A DNA stretch of 64,000 bases from contig CAZNAD010000001.1 of NCBI GenBank assembly GCA_964571195.1, positions 1 through 64,000 on the forward strand. The letters are read 5' to 3'. A program made the position numbers and the translations under genes. Of this stretch, positions 53,208 through 61,874 are shown piece by piece; the first letter of the stretch is position 1, and the number at the start of each line of letters is the position of its first letter. A model generated the notes under the pieces. That model had not been told where the DNA came from and made no database searches. It saw only the letters and a program-made list of their open reading frames with translations. Source of the stretch: PALSA-1006 sp964571195 (GTDB lineage: Bacteria > Pseudomonadota > Gammaproteobacteria > Burkholderiales > Gallionellaceae).

Positions 53208-53552
53208 GGCGCGTCAGATACCGTGAGATAACTAGAAAGGATCAGAAGCAACCGAGAAGCAAGCACAGTTTTTATCAATAGACGCGGGGCAGCCCCAGGG
53301 CTGGCCGCGTCCGTGTGTACCCAGCGGGCACGCCGATATATCTCCAGAAGATAGCCAGCACGCGCCTGTTGTTATCGACCTTTCCCTGCGCCCATGCGCG
53401 CGGAAAGTGACGGCTATCCGGCGTCTTTCGCCGGCTCATCCCTATAAATAGCCGCAGAAAACCCCTTCTATTCGCCCGCTCGTTTTTTTGGGAAGTTCCG
53501 ATAATGGAGCCTACTAACGGATTGTTTCAGCGGTACGGACCCAGAAGGAAGG
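53208..53552. promoter_or_regulatory. 345-base flhB-flhA gap with two hairpins and a FliA-like promoter
   Basis: No gene is supported. GACGCGGGGCAGCCC pairs with GGGCTGGCCGCGTC at 53281-53311, and CCGGCG-TCTTT-CGCCGG lies at 53418-53434; neither has a U-run. CGTTT (53481-53485), 11 bases, then TCCGATAA (53497-53504) gives seven of eight -10 positions of the FliA consensus but only half of the -35. It is 48 bases from flhA. Confidence 0.45.
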
Positions 53553-55643
53553 ATGCGGCAAATGAATTTCTTACTCATACTTCAGGATAGCTTCAAGCGC
53601 TTGGGCTTGCGCAGCATGGCCGGCCCCATCCTGATCGTGTTGATCCTGGCGATGATGGTGCTGCCATTGCCGCCGTTCCTGCTGGATATCCTGTTCACGT
53701 TCAACATCGCCATGGCGATCATGGTGTTGCTGGTCAGCATGAACACCCTGAAGCCGCTCGATTTCGCCTCTTTCCCCACCGTGTTGCTGATCTCCACTTT
53801 GCTGCGCTTGTCGCTCAATGTGGCTTCCACCCGTGTGGTGCTGATGGAAGGCCATACTGGCCCGGACGCGGCAGGTAAGGTGATCGAGTCGTTCGGCCAT
53901 TTTCTGGTCGGCGGCAATTACGCGGTCGGTATCGTGGTGTTCGCGATCCTGGTGGTCATCAACTTCATGGTCATCACCAAAGGTGCCGGACGTATCGCCG
54001 AAGTGGGCGCGCGTTTCACTTTGGATGCGATGCCCGGTAAGCAAATGGCGATCGACGCGGATCTGAATGCGGGCCTGATCGGTGAAGACGAGGCCCGCCG
54101 CCGTCGTGCCGAAGTGGCGCAGGAAGCCGACTTCTACGGGGCGATGGACGGTGCGAGCAAATTCGTGCGCGGCGATGCGGTCGCCGGCATCATCATTCTG
54201 GCAATCAACCTGGTCGGCGGCTTCGTGGTCGGGGTGTTGCAACACAATCTGGACATGGGAGCTGCGGCCAAGACTTACACGCTGCTGGCTATCGGTGACG
54301 GTCTGGTGGCGCAGGTTCCCGCGCTGGTGATTTCGACCGCTGCCGGTCTGGTGGTGAGCCGCGTGACCAGCAACGAGAACATCGGTCAGCAACTGGTCAA
54401 GCAGTTGTTCACCAGCCCGCAAGTATTGCTGCTGACCGCAGCCATCATCGGCATGATGGGCATGATCCCCGGTATGCCACATTTCGCTTTCCTGCTGCTG
54501 GCCGGTGCGATGGCATGGCTGGCTTACTTCATGTTGAATCGTGCCAAGAAAGCAGCCGAACAGCCGGTGGTCGAGACCGTGGCTGCGCCGCCTTCCGAAG
54601 CACCCGAAGCCAGCTGGGAAGACGTGGCACAGGTGGATGTGCTGGGTCTGGAAGTGGGTTACCGCATCATCTCGCTGGTGGACAAGGCGCAGGACGGTGA
54701 TCTGTTGCGCCGCATCAAAGGTATCCGCAAGAAATTCACCCAGGAGATGGGCTTCCTGCCTCCTCCCGTGCATATCCGCGACAATCTGGACTTGCGTCCC
54801 AATGCTTACCGCATCACCCTGAAAGGGGCCGAGATCGGTGTCGGCGAGGCGTATGCCAATATGTTCCTGGCCATCAATCCGGGCAGCGCCAACGGCGTCA
54901 TCCCCGGCATCCAGACCACCGATCCCGCGTTCGGCTTACCAGCGATCTGGATCGAGGGCGAGATGCGCGAGAGCGCACAAGCCATGGGTTACACCGTGGT
55001 CGATGCCGGTACCGTGGTGGCCACCCATATGAGTCATCTCATCCATACCCATGCCGCCGAGTTGCTCGGTCGTCAGGAGCTGCAACAACTGCTCGACCAT
55101 GTCGGCAAGATTGCACCGAAACTCACCGAAGACCTGGTGCCAAAACTGTTGCCGCTGTCGACTGTGCAGAAGGTCATGCAGAACCTGCTGGATGAAGGCA
55201 TGCATATCCGCGATATGCGCACCATTCTGGAGACGCTGGCCGAACATGCACCGCGCACTCAGGATGCGATGGTGCTGACCGGTCTGGTGCGTGTCGCGCT
55301 TGGCCCTGCCATCGTGCAGCAGTTCTACCCATCGGCGCAGGAACTGCAAGTCATCGGCATGGATAAAGAACTGGAACATGTGTTGTCGCAGGCGATCCAG
55401 GCGGGCGGCGGTTCTGCCATCGAGCCGGGTCTGGCCAGCACGCTGTTGCGTGAGGCACGTTCTGCCGCCGAGACACAGGAGCAGATGGGGTTGCCGACGG
55501 TGTTGCTGGTGCCGGGACAGATACGCGATCTGCTGGCGCGTTTCCTGAAGCGCTCGTTGCCGCAGCTCAAAGTCATTTCGCATGAGGAAGTACCGGGATT
55601 CAAAACGGTTAGGGTTACATCTTTGGTAGGGGGTAGAGCATGA
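53553..55643 (+). CDS. flhA: Flagellar export protein FlhA
   Basis: A 696-residue export gate protein. Eight membrane helices fill about 18-330, with the conserved loop GRIAEVGARFTLDAMPGKQMAIDADLNAG. The large cytoplasmic domain (about 345-696), which forms the nonameric ring that receives chaperone-substrate complexes, includes LRRIKGIRKKFTQEMGFLPPPVHIRDN. Start is 53553 or the in-frame ATG at 53562; GGAAGG lies against the first. The stop overlaps the flhF start by four bases. Confidence 0.97.
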   Translation: MRQMNFLLILQDSFKRLGLRSMAGPILIVLILAMMVLPLPPFLLDILFTFNIAMAIMVLLVSMNTLKPLDFASFPTVLLISTLLRLSLNVASTRVVLMEGHTGPDAAGKVIESFGHFLVGGNYAVGIVVFAILVVINFMVITKGAGRIAEVGARFTLDAMPGKQMAIDADLNAGLIGEDEARRRRAEVAQEADFYGAMDGASKFVRGDAVAGIIILAINLVGGFVVGVLQHNLDMGAAAKTYTLLAIGDGLVAQVPALVISTAAGLVVSRVTSNENIGQQLVKQLFTSPQVLLLTAAIIGMMGMIPGMPHFAFLLLAGAMAWLAYFMLNRAKKAAEQPVVETVAAPPSEAPEASWEDVAQVDVLGLEVGYRIISLVDKAQDGDLLRRIKGIRKKFTQEMGFLPPPVHIRDNLDLRPNAYRITLKGAEIGVGEAYANMFLAINPGSANGVIPGIQTTDPAFGLPAIWIEGEMRESAQAMGYTVVDAGTVVATHMSHLIHTHAAELLGRQELQQLLDHVGKIAPKLTEDLVPKLLPLSTVQKVMQNLLDEGMHIRDMRTILETLAEHAPRTQDAMVLTGLVRVALGPAIVQQFYPSAQELQVIGMDKELEHVLSQAIQAGGGSAIEPGLASTLLREARSAAETQEQMGLPTVLLVPGQIRDLLARFLKRSLPQLKVISHEEVPGFKTVRVTSLVGGRA

Positions 55644-56920
55644 ACGCAAAGAAATTTATCGCACTCAATTCACGCGAGGCATTGAGGATGGTGCGTGTCG
55701 AACTGGGAGAAGATGCCGTTATCCTGTCCAATCGCAAGGTGGCAGACGGTGTCGAGATCGTGGCGATGGGCAGTGCAGAATTGTCGCGTCTGAGCGAGAC
55801 GCGTGCTCCCGAAGCCAAGCCGGCTGCCCCGGTGAAGGCAGCTCCGACGCTACAGGATAAGGTGCTGAATCAGGCGGCGGCTTTGGGTGCCAAGGTGCTG
55901 GATGCGAATACTAAACGCGAAGTCGCGGCGGCTAAAAAAGAAGAAGCAATTGTGGCTCCGGTCGCAATGCAGACCGCCGAGCAGAACGGCATCCTGAGCG
56001 AGATCAAGACCATGCATACGATGCTGCAGGAGCAATTGGCCAGCATGGCCTGGAGCGACATGCAGCAGCGCAACCCGAAACGCAGCACTTTGTTGCGCGA
56101 GATGATCAATGTCGGATTCAGCCCGGTGTTGTCCAAACAGTTGCTCGACAAGATGCCGGCCAATGGTGACAGCGCTTGGGTGCGCCGTATCCTGGGACAC
56201 AACATCCGTGTCGCTTCGGCGCAGGAGGATGTGGTGGCACGCGGCGGTGTCTACGCGCTGGTCGGCCCCACCGGTGTCGGCAAGACCACTACTACCGCCA
56301 AGCTGGCGGCGCGTGCGGTGGTGCGTTACGGCGCGGACAAGGTCGCGCTTATCACCACCGACAGTTATCGTATCGGCGCACACGAACAACTCAAGATCTA
56401 CGGCAAGATCCTCGGGGTGACCGTTCATGCCGTGCGCGATACGGAAGACCTGAAACTGACCCTGTCCGGCCTGAAACACAAACATCTGGTGTTGATCGAC
56501 ACCATGGGCGTGGGACAACGCGACAGCCGCGTGGTTTCACAGGCAGAGATGTTCGATGCGGCTGGTGTGCAGCGCCTATTGCTGCTGAACGCAACCAGCG
56601 CTGGCGGTACGCTGGATGATGTGGTGCGTATGTACCACGGCAGCGGTGTGGTCGGTTGCATCGCGACCAAGCTGGACGAGGCTGTCACATTGGGTACGGT
56701 GCTGGATGTGGTGATCCGTCATAAGCTGTGCCTGCATTACATCGCCAGCGGCCAACGTGTTCCCGAAGATCTGCATGAAGTGAATCTGGATTATCTGTTG
56801 CATCGCGCCTTCAAGGCGAGTGCGCAGCCGAGCGCGTTCGAGGTGAAAGAATTGGAGTTCCCCTCTTTTATGGCTGCCGCCGCCGTTGCACCCATGATGC
56901 GAGCCGAACATGCAATATGA
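55640..56920 (+). CDS. flhF: Flagellar SRP-type GTPase FlhF
   Basis: Places the flagellum, usually at a pole. The 426-residue protein has an N-terminal basic and variable part, then an NG domain from about 200 with GPTGVGKTTTTAKLAAR (P-loop), TTDSYRIGAHEQL, LIDTMGVGQRD and TKLDEAVTLGTVLD. The G4/G5 elements are complete, so GTP binding is expected. In the third element a Met replaces the more usual Ala/Ser (DTMGV), within family variation. It overlaps flhA by four and flhG by eleven bases. Confidence 0.96.
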   Translation: MNAKKFIALNSREALRMVRVELGEDAVILSNRKVADGVEIVAMGSAELSRLSETRAPEAKPAAPVKAAPTLQDKVLNQAAALGAKVLDANTKREVAAAKKEEAIVAPVAMQTAEQNGILSEIKTMHTMLQEQLASMAWSDMQQRNPKRSTLLREMINVGFSPVLSKQLLDKMPANGDSAWVRRILGHNIRVASAQEDVVARGGVYALVGPTGVGKTTTTAKLAARAVVRYGADKVALITTDSYRIGAHEQLKIYGKILGVTVHAVRDTEDLKLTLSGLKHKHLVLIDTMGVGQRDSRVVSQAEMFDAAGVQRLLLLNATSAGGTLDDVVRMYHGSGVVGCIATKLDEAVTLGTVLDVVIRHKLCLHYIASGQRVPEDLHEVNLDYLLHRAFKASAQPSAFEVKELEFPSFMAAAAVAPMMRAEHAI

Positions 56921-57803
56921 TAATTTGAGCGATCAGGCCGAAGGGCTGCGCCGTTTGTTGGCCAGAACTGCGGCACGGGTGGTCACCGTGGTCGGTGCGC
57001 GTAGCGGACTGGGCGCGACCAGCGTGGTGGTCAATCTGGCAGCGGTTTGGGGTGCGGCCGGCAAAGACGTGCTCATCCTGGATGAACATCTGTCCACCAG
57101 CAACGTGGCCAATACTCTGGCGCTGAAGCCGCGCTACGATCTGCTGAATGTGATCCGTGGTGACAAGACTCTGCGCGAGGTCATGTTGCACGGCGGCGAC
57201 GGTGTGCAGGTGTTGCCCGTGGCCCGTGCCATGCAGGCATTGCCGAAACTCGATGAGGCAGAACGGGATCGTTTGCTGGATATCCTGGATCAGGCCTCCC
57301 GAGGCATGGATGTGGTGCTGGTTGATGCCGCCGCGCGCGAAGGACATTCCGTCTGTGCCAGTCTGTCGGGCGACGAGCCGTTGATGCTGGTGCTGAATGC
57401 CACCGCCAGCGGCATCACGGAAAGTTATGCGATGCTCAAGCAGATGGCTCTCGACAACGGCAGGCTGGCCTTTGACATCGTGGTGAACAAGGTCAAGAAT
57501 GCGTCCGAAGCCAAGGCTATTTTCGACAATATGGCGCAGTTGGCCAGACGCAATTTAGATGTGCGGCTGGAATATATGGGATATATTCCGGTTGATGAGA
57601 AGCTCAAACGTGCGACACAATTGTGCCGTCCGGTCATCGAGGCCTTTCCCGGCGCGGAATGCGCGGGTGCATTCGGTGAGCTGGCGCGTAATCTCGGCGC
57701 GGCGCGAAACGATGCCGATACGGATGCGAGTGGTCTGACTAGAGTGATGCAACGACTGATTCGCCAGGCGCGCCCCATGAACGTGGTGTCCGCCATCACA
57801 TGA
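56910..57803 (+). CDS. flhG: FlhG/FleN (MinD-like) flagellar number regulator with degenerate nucleotide site
   Basis: A 297-residue protein in the FlhG position and with the fold order of MinD/ParA. The Walker A place reads GARSGLGATS (29-38). Compared with SGKGGVGKTS, the signature Lys is Arg31 and the P-loop Lys is Ala36. The Walker B region is VVLVDAAAREG, without the usual DTGAG. The rest (NVANTLALKPRYDLLNVI, VVNKVKNASEAKAIFDNM, YMGYIPVDEKLKRA) is clearly FlhG. It begins inside flhF and ends over fliA. ATP binding is probably lost or altered, which is unusual for a protein that counts flagella by ATP-dependent dimerisation. Confidence 0.93.
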   Translation: MQYDNLSDQAEGLRRLLARTAARVVTVVGARSGLGATSVVVNLAAVWGAAGKDVLILDEHLSTSNVANTLALKPRYDLLNVIRGDKTLREVMLHGGDGVQVLPVARAMQALPKLDEAERDRLLDILDQASRGMDVVLVDAAAREGHSVCASLSGDEPLMLVLNATASGITESYAMLKQMALDNGRLAFDIVVNKVKNASEAKAIFDNMAQLARRNLDVRLEYMGYIPVDEKLKRATQLCRPVIEAFPGAECAGAFGELARNLGAARNDADTDASGLTRVMQRLIRQARPMNVVSAIT

Positions 57804-58531
57804 GAAGTAATGTTAACGCTATGTACACGGCAAACGGCTTAAGCGACAAGGAACAATGCCTGAAAGAATATGCGCCTCTGGTGAAGCGCATCGCTCACCA
57901 TATGATGGTGAAGTTGCCGAGTAGCGTGGAAGTCGACGACATCATCCAGGCCGGTATGATGGGGCTGCTGGATGCGGCTGGACGTTATGATGAATTGCGC
58001 GGTGCGCAGTTCGAGACCTATGCCGCGCAGCGTATCCGTGGTGCCATGCTGGACGAATTGCGCGGGGCGGACTGGTTGCCCAGAAGCCTGCGCCGCGATA
58101 TGCGCCGCATCGAAGCGGCGATCCACCGTTTGCAGCAGACCTTCGGGCGTGCGCCCGTCGAATCCGAGATCGCCAAAGAATTGGGCGTGTCGCTGTCCGA
58201 ATACCAGCAGATGCTGCTGGAGGCGCGCGGTGCGCAACTGGTCTATTACGAAGATTTCCACGGCGAAGACGACGAGGATTTCTTCGACCGTCACGAAGCG
58301 GGGGATAATGCCAATCCCATGGCGCTGTTGCAGGACGAGCGTTTCCGCAGCGCGCTGATCAAGGCCATCGACGGGCTGCCAGAGCGGGAACGGCTGATGA
58401 TGGCGTTGCATTACGAGCAGGATCTGAACCTGCGCGAGATCGGAGAAGTGATGGGGGTGACCGAATCGCGTGTGTGCCAGTTGCATAGTCAGGCAGTCGC
58501 ACGGTTGCGTGGCTGGTTGAAGGGACATTGA
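57800..58531 (+). CDS. fliA: Flagellar sigma factor FliA (sigma-28)
   Basis: A 243-residue sigma-28. Region 2 (YAPLVKRIAHHMM, DDIIQAGMMGLLDAAGRYD, FETYAAQRIRGAMLDELRGADW), region 3 (RAPVESEIAKELGVSLSEY) and region 4 (LPERERLMMALHYEQDLNLREIGEVMGVTESRVCQLHSQA) are complete. It is held back by FlgM, also in this window. The start at 57800 overlaps flhG by four bases; an ATG at 57821 is an alternative. Its promoter motif is visible upstream of flgM and of the haem-c receptors. Confidence 0.97.
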   Translation: MRSNVNAMYTANGLSDKEQCLKEYAPLVKRIAHHMMVKLPSSVEVDDIIQAGMMGLLDAAGRYDELRGAQFETYAAQRIRGAMLDELRGADWLPRSLRRDMRRIEAAIHRLQQTFGRAPVESEIAKELGVSLSEYQQMLLEARGAQLVYYEDFHGEDDEDFFDRHEAGDNANPMALLQDERFRSALIKAIDGLPERERLMMALHYEQDLNLREIGEVMGVTESRVCQLHSQAVARLRGWLKGH

Positions 58532-59271
58532 TGGATAAACTCAGTCTATTCGGATTGCTGGTCGCTTTTTCTGGCATCATCGGCGGGCAATTGCTCGAGG
58601 GTGGTGCCGTTTCTGCGTTGTTGCAGACGGCGGCTTTTTTCATCGTGTTCGGCGGGACGCTGGGTGCGGTCATGTTGCAGACCCCGGCCAAGATATTTAT
58701 TGCCGGTCTGAAGATGGGCGGCTGGGCGTTCTTTACCCCCAAGATGGATTTGCAGGGGCTGGCCTATCAGTTGACGGCCTGGAGCAGTCTGGCGCGTAAG
58801 GAAGGCCTGCTGATGCTGGAGGGGCAGGTCAAAAATATTCAGGATCCGTTTCTGGTCAAGGGGCTGCAATTGCTGGTGGACGGCAATGGCGCGGAAAAGA
58901 TCCGCGAGGTGCTCGAGGTCGATGTGAGTGTCTATGAGGAATCCTGTTGGCAGGGCGCGCGGGTGTGGGAATCTGCGGCCGGTTATTCACCGACCATCGG
59001 TATCATGGGTGCGGTGCTGGGTCTGATCCACGTCATGCAGAGTCTGGGTGATCCCACCAAGCTGGGTGAGGGCATCGCGGTCGCGTTCATCGCAACGATA
59101 TACGGTGTGGGATTCGCCAATCTGGTGTTCCTGCCCATCGCCGGAAAACTGAAGATGATCGTCATGCAGCAACTGGTGATGCGCGAGATGGCGATCGACG
59201 GTCTGGTCATGATCGCCAATCTGGAAAGCCCGCGTTTCATCGAGAACAAGCTCAGGGGTTATATCTCGTAG
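58531..59271 (+). CDS. motC: Second stator channel protein MotC (MotA paralogue)
   Basis: A 246-residue MotA-family protein, shorter than MotA. Four membrane helices and the segments SSLARKEGLLMLEGQ (FliG-contacting loop) and AAGYSPTIGIMGAVLGLIHVM (conserved Pro) are present. The ATG overlaps the fliA stop by one base (TGATG). It is the MotC position downstream of fliA known from Pseudomonas, and it pairs with motD. Having MotAB and MotCD allows different torque or surface movement. Confidence 0.95.
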   Translation: MDKLSLFGLLVAFSGIIGGQLLEGGAVSALLQTAAFFIVFGGTLGAVMLQTPAKIFIAGLKMGGWAFFTPKMDLQGLAYQLTAWSSLARKEGLLMLEGQVKNIQDPFLVKGLQLLVDGNGAEKIREVLEVDVSVYEESCWQGARVWESAAGYSPTIGIMGAVLGLIHVMQSLGDPTKLGEGIAVAFIATIYGVGFANLVFLPIAGKLKMIVMQQLVMREMAIDGLVMIANLESPRFIENKLRGYIS

Positions 59272-59314
59272 CGGACATGATGATGATTGTTATGCCCGTT
59301 GCCTCCTTCCCCAT

Positions 59315-59336
59315 CCTTTCCCGCTTGCGGGAAAGG
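59315..59336. repeat. REP-like palindrome between motC and motD
   Basis: CCTTTCCCGC, loop TT, GCGGGAAAGG: perfect 10-bp arms in the 97-base gap. It has the same CCCGC/GCGGG core as the palindromes at 4377, 4451 and 8118. Confidence 0.7.
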
Positions 59337-59368
59337 AAATAAACGAAATTTTCCAAGTTTAATCTTCC

Positions 59369-60133
59369 GTGGCACTACGCAGAAAAAGAGTAGATCGCGA
59401 TAACCATGAGCGCTGGTTGATCTCCTATGCGGATTTCATCACGCTGCTGTTTGCCTTCTTTGTTGTCATGTATGCCATCTCCTCGGTGAACGAGGGCAAA
59501 TACAAGGTGCTGGGCTCGTCGCTGGGCAGCGCGTTCGGAGCCAGGCCGACCAAGGCGACCGAGTCCGGCACCATCCGTCTGACTGAGGAAGAGATCTATT
59601 TCAAATCCATCGTTGATCGGCGCAACGCTAGGCTGGCCGAGCAGCAGATCAAACAGAACGAGCGCATGCAAAGTCTGGTCAATGCGCTCAATCAGGCGAT
59701 GGGGCGCTTCGTCAAGAACGGAACCATGGTGGTTTCTCAGACCCGTCGCGGGGTGATGCTGGATATCAGCGCCAGTGCCTTGTTCGCACCCGGTGATGCG
59801 GTGCTGGCCGATGTGGCGCAAAAGACCCTGGCCGATGTGGCGCAGGTGCTGGTCGACGGAGACCAGCCCATCGAAGTCGAGGGGCATACCGACAGCTTAC
59901 CTATCAGTACACCGGTCTATCCTTCCAATTGGGAACTTTCTTCGGCGCGGGCGAGCAGCGTGGTGCGTTTGTTCATCCAGCAAGGGGTGGCGGCGAAGCG
60001 TCTGACGGCCATCGGTTCAGCGGATAATCAGCCGGTGTTGAGCAACGATACGGCAGAGGGCAGGGCGCGTAACCGGCGGGTGACCATCACGGTGTTGACG
60101 CCCGATTCGGAGCGCGGCAAAACCTCTCCGTAA
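59369..60133 (+). CDS. motD: Second stator protein MotD (MotB paralogue)
   Basis: A 254-residue peptidoglycan-anchored stator half with YADFITLLFAFFVVMYA (proton-binding Asp) and a C-terminal OmpA domain (EVEGHTDSLP, NRRVTITVL). The start is GTG at 59369, with no clear ribosome site; the first residues MALRRKRVDRDNHERW fit the family. It is separated from motC by a REP-like palindrome, so it may be less expressed or translated separately. Confidence 0.94.
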   Translation: MALRRKRVDRDNHERWLISYADFITLLFAFFVVMYAISSVNEGKYKVLGSSLGSAFGARPTKATESGTIRLTEEEIYFKSIVDRRNARLAEQQIKQNERMQSLVNALNQAMGRFVKNGTMVVSQTRRGVMLDISASALFAPGDAVLADVAQKTLADVAQVLVDGDQPIEVEGHTDSLPISTPVYPSNWELSSARASSVVRLFIQQGVAAKRLTAIGSADNQPVLSNDTAEGRARNRRVTITVLTPDSERGKTSP

Positions 60134-60140
60134 ACGTGAT

Positions 60141-60608
60141 TCAGCCGCTGCCCAGAGTGCGACCGGAAACAGCGATGCTGGGCTGGCCATCGCGACCGTA
60201 AAGACCTGCGGTACTTTTTGCGGCACCGAGCAAGGCAGCCAGTGCCTGCTGGTTGCTGCGCAATTTAAGCTGGATGACTTCCCCGTTGGTCTGATTCAGG
60301 TGGTGCGCACGCGCTGCCAGTGTCTTGATCTCTTCCCATACCGCGCGGCTGGATGGAGCATGTTGTGCGACCCAAGCGGCGGTATCGGCTGTCCCCACCT
60401 GTTGGCGGCGTACGTTGGCCATATCGCTGAGCCTGTTGGCGGCCAGAGTCTTGGCTTCAGCGAGGGGAAGCAGTTGTTCGGCATCCTGGCCGAGCAGAGC
60501 CTGTTGCTCTTTTTCAAGCAGCGCGACGAACGCACGCATGGCGTCGCGCTCGAGGTTCAAGCGGGCGGAGAAATTGGTGGCGGGGGATGGGGCGGTATTA
60601 CCGGTCAA
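60141..60608 (-). CDS. flgN: Flagellar export chaperone FlgN
   Basis: A 155-residue helical protein that chaperones the hook-filament junction proteins FlgK and FlgL. It has the FlgN pattern: a long helix around LLEKEQQALLGQDAEQLLPLAEAKTLAANRL and a late helix LNQTNGEVIQLKLRSNQQALAALLGA. It overlaps flgM by four bases and converges with motD. Confidence 0.92.
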   Translation of the reverse strand: MTGNTAPSPATNFSARLNLERDAMRAFVALLEKEQQALLGQDAEQLLPLAEAKTLAANRLSDMANVRRQQVGTADTAAWVAQHAPSSRAVWEEIKTLAARAHHLNQTNGEVIQLKLRSNQQALAALLGAAKSTAGLYGRDGQPSIAVSGRTLGSG

Positions 60609-60913
60609 CTTTGGCTCGCGTTGATCAATTCTTCGACGTCGCTGATCAGGCCGTCGGCGATTGCCGCAGAATTGATCTGGAAACGTCCTTCACTGATGGC
60701 TTGTTTGATCTCGGCCACTTTTTTCGCATCGACCGCCGGCGCATTGGCCACATCGACCTCCATGCTGCGCAGCTGGCTGCTGGCGGAACCTAGGCTCACA
60801 CTCACGCCATCCGGCGAAGCCGGGGTGGTGGACGGTTTGGGTGTGTTCGCGCGCGCCGTCGATTCGCTCAGGGACGATGGCGGTAACGAATTGATGCTTT
60901 TATCGATTTTCAT
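60605..60913 (-). CDS. flgM: Anti-sigma-28 factor FlgM
   Basis: A 102-residue protein that binds FliA until exported through the completed hook. The unstructured Ser/Pro-rich N-half and the C-terminal helices (VAEIKQAISEGRFQINSAAIADGLISDVEELI) are standard. GAAAGG precedes the ATG. A near-perfect FliA promoter lies upstream, so FlgM is made under the control of the factor it inhibits. Confidence 0.96.
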   Translation of the reverse strand: MKIDKSINSLPPSSLSESTARANTPKPSTTPASPDGVSVSLGSASSQLRSMEVDVANAPAVDAKKVAEIKQAISEGRFQINSAAIADGLISDVEELINASQS

Positions 60914-60948
60914 TTTGGATCACCTTTCAACTGTCCTAGTCATGTGCT

Positions 60949-60975
60949 TCATCGGCAACTTGTTGAGAAACTTTA
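60949..60975 (-). promoter_or_regulatory. FliA (sigma-28) promoter of flgM-flgN
   Basis: On the minus strand TAAAGTTT (60975-60968), 11 bases, GCCGATGA (60956-60949): 15 of 16 positions match the consensus TAAAGTTT-N11-GCCGATAA. The flgM start is 36 bases downstream of the -10 element. Confidence 0.92.
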
Positions 60976-61049
60976 GGGTGAAGTCGCAATTTTTTTGAAA
61001 AATCCCAAGGCCGCACAATAACGCACTGTTGTATCAGAGTAAATGACCG

Positions 61050-61736
61050 TCATGGACGGACTTCCACGATGCCGTTGCCTTTTGCGATGCCGCTGATCAC
61101 CTGTCCCGAGGCGACCTTCACCTGGGCAGATTGCCCCTCGGCTGCATTATTCAGCGCCTGTCCCTCGGTGCGTAACTGGATGCCATTACCATTCGAATAG
61201 AGTTGTACCGTCTGACCCTGCGTCACGACATAGGGCAGCCGCAGCATATCCTGTTTCAGCACCTGTCCGGCTCCGATGCTGAATTTAAGGACTTTGCCCA
61301 GCGCCTGGGCTTCGTCGGTGATGGTGCCGGGATGGGTAAGTTCCCCGGCCTGTACGTTGAAATCCCCGTTCCCAATCACCTGCCCCTGTTGTAGCGGACG
61401 GCTCGAGACCAGCATATTCAAAGTAGTGGTGATACTGGCTGGGACGATCAGCGACCAGCCGTTCGTTTCATTGCAGCGAACGCCGATACTGGTCCTGCCG
61501 CGTAATTGGGCTCCCGTCGGCAAATAAGCCTCAAGTTGCGAGCATGGTGGAAAAGATAAGCGGGAATCCAGTGCTTCGACCTTGTAACTCACTTTGCCGG
61601 GCATATTCCGTGTTTGTTCACGGATGAATTCGGTCGCCACCCTGAGTATCTCGCTATGACTCTGTTTTTCGACTGCCCAAGCGTTGTCCAGCGGCAGAAG
61701 CAGCAGACAGAGAAGTATGATGACTTGTTTTTTCAT
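61050..61736 (-). CDS. flgA: Flagellar P-ring assembly chaperone FlgA
   Basis: A 228-residue periplasmic protein needed to build the P-ring. A signal peptide (MKKQVIILLCLLLLPLDNAWA) is followed by an SAF-type domain (IGVRCNETNGWSLIVPA, SRPLQQGQVIGNGDF, GQTVQLYSNGNGIQLRTEGQALNNA). Two starts are possible. The ATG at 61736 gives a clean signal peptide but has no ribosome site. The ATG at 61787 has GAGGCGG upstream but adds 17 residues with acidic charges. I prefer 61736. It is divergent from flgB. Confidence 0.92.
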   Translation of the reverse strand: MKKQVIILLCLLLLPLDNAWAVEKQSHSEILRVATEFIREQTRNMPGKVSYKVEALDSRLSFPPCSQLEAYLPTGAQLRGRTSIGVRCNETNGWSLIVPASITTTLNMLVSSRPLQQGQVIGNGDFNVQAGELTHPGTITDEAQALGKVLKFSIGAGQVLKQDMLRLPYVVTQGQTVQLYSNGNGIQLRTEGQALNNAAEGQSAQVKVASGQVISGIAKGNGIVEVRP

Positions 61737-61874
61737 GGTGATATTGTCGTCCCGTGGCGTATTTTCCAAAAAGGAGAAGTAACGCATTTTTCCGCCTCTA
61801 ATCGGGTGATACCCCGATACATGCTGTGTTTAGTATGCAGGTCATGGAAATGGCGAGTATGAAGGAGGGCCGAA

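Noticed and set aside
53281..53440. Cyclic-di-GMP riboswitch in the flhB-flhA gap
   Set aside because: The hairpins are present, but I could not find the conserved GEMM core; kept only as an unassigned structured leader.
53571..54773. 400-codon minus-strand frame over flhA
   Set aside because: His/Gln-rich antisense shadow of flhA, a common result of codon bias.
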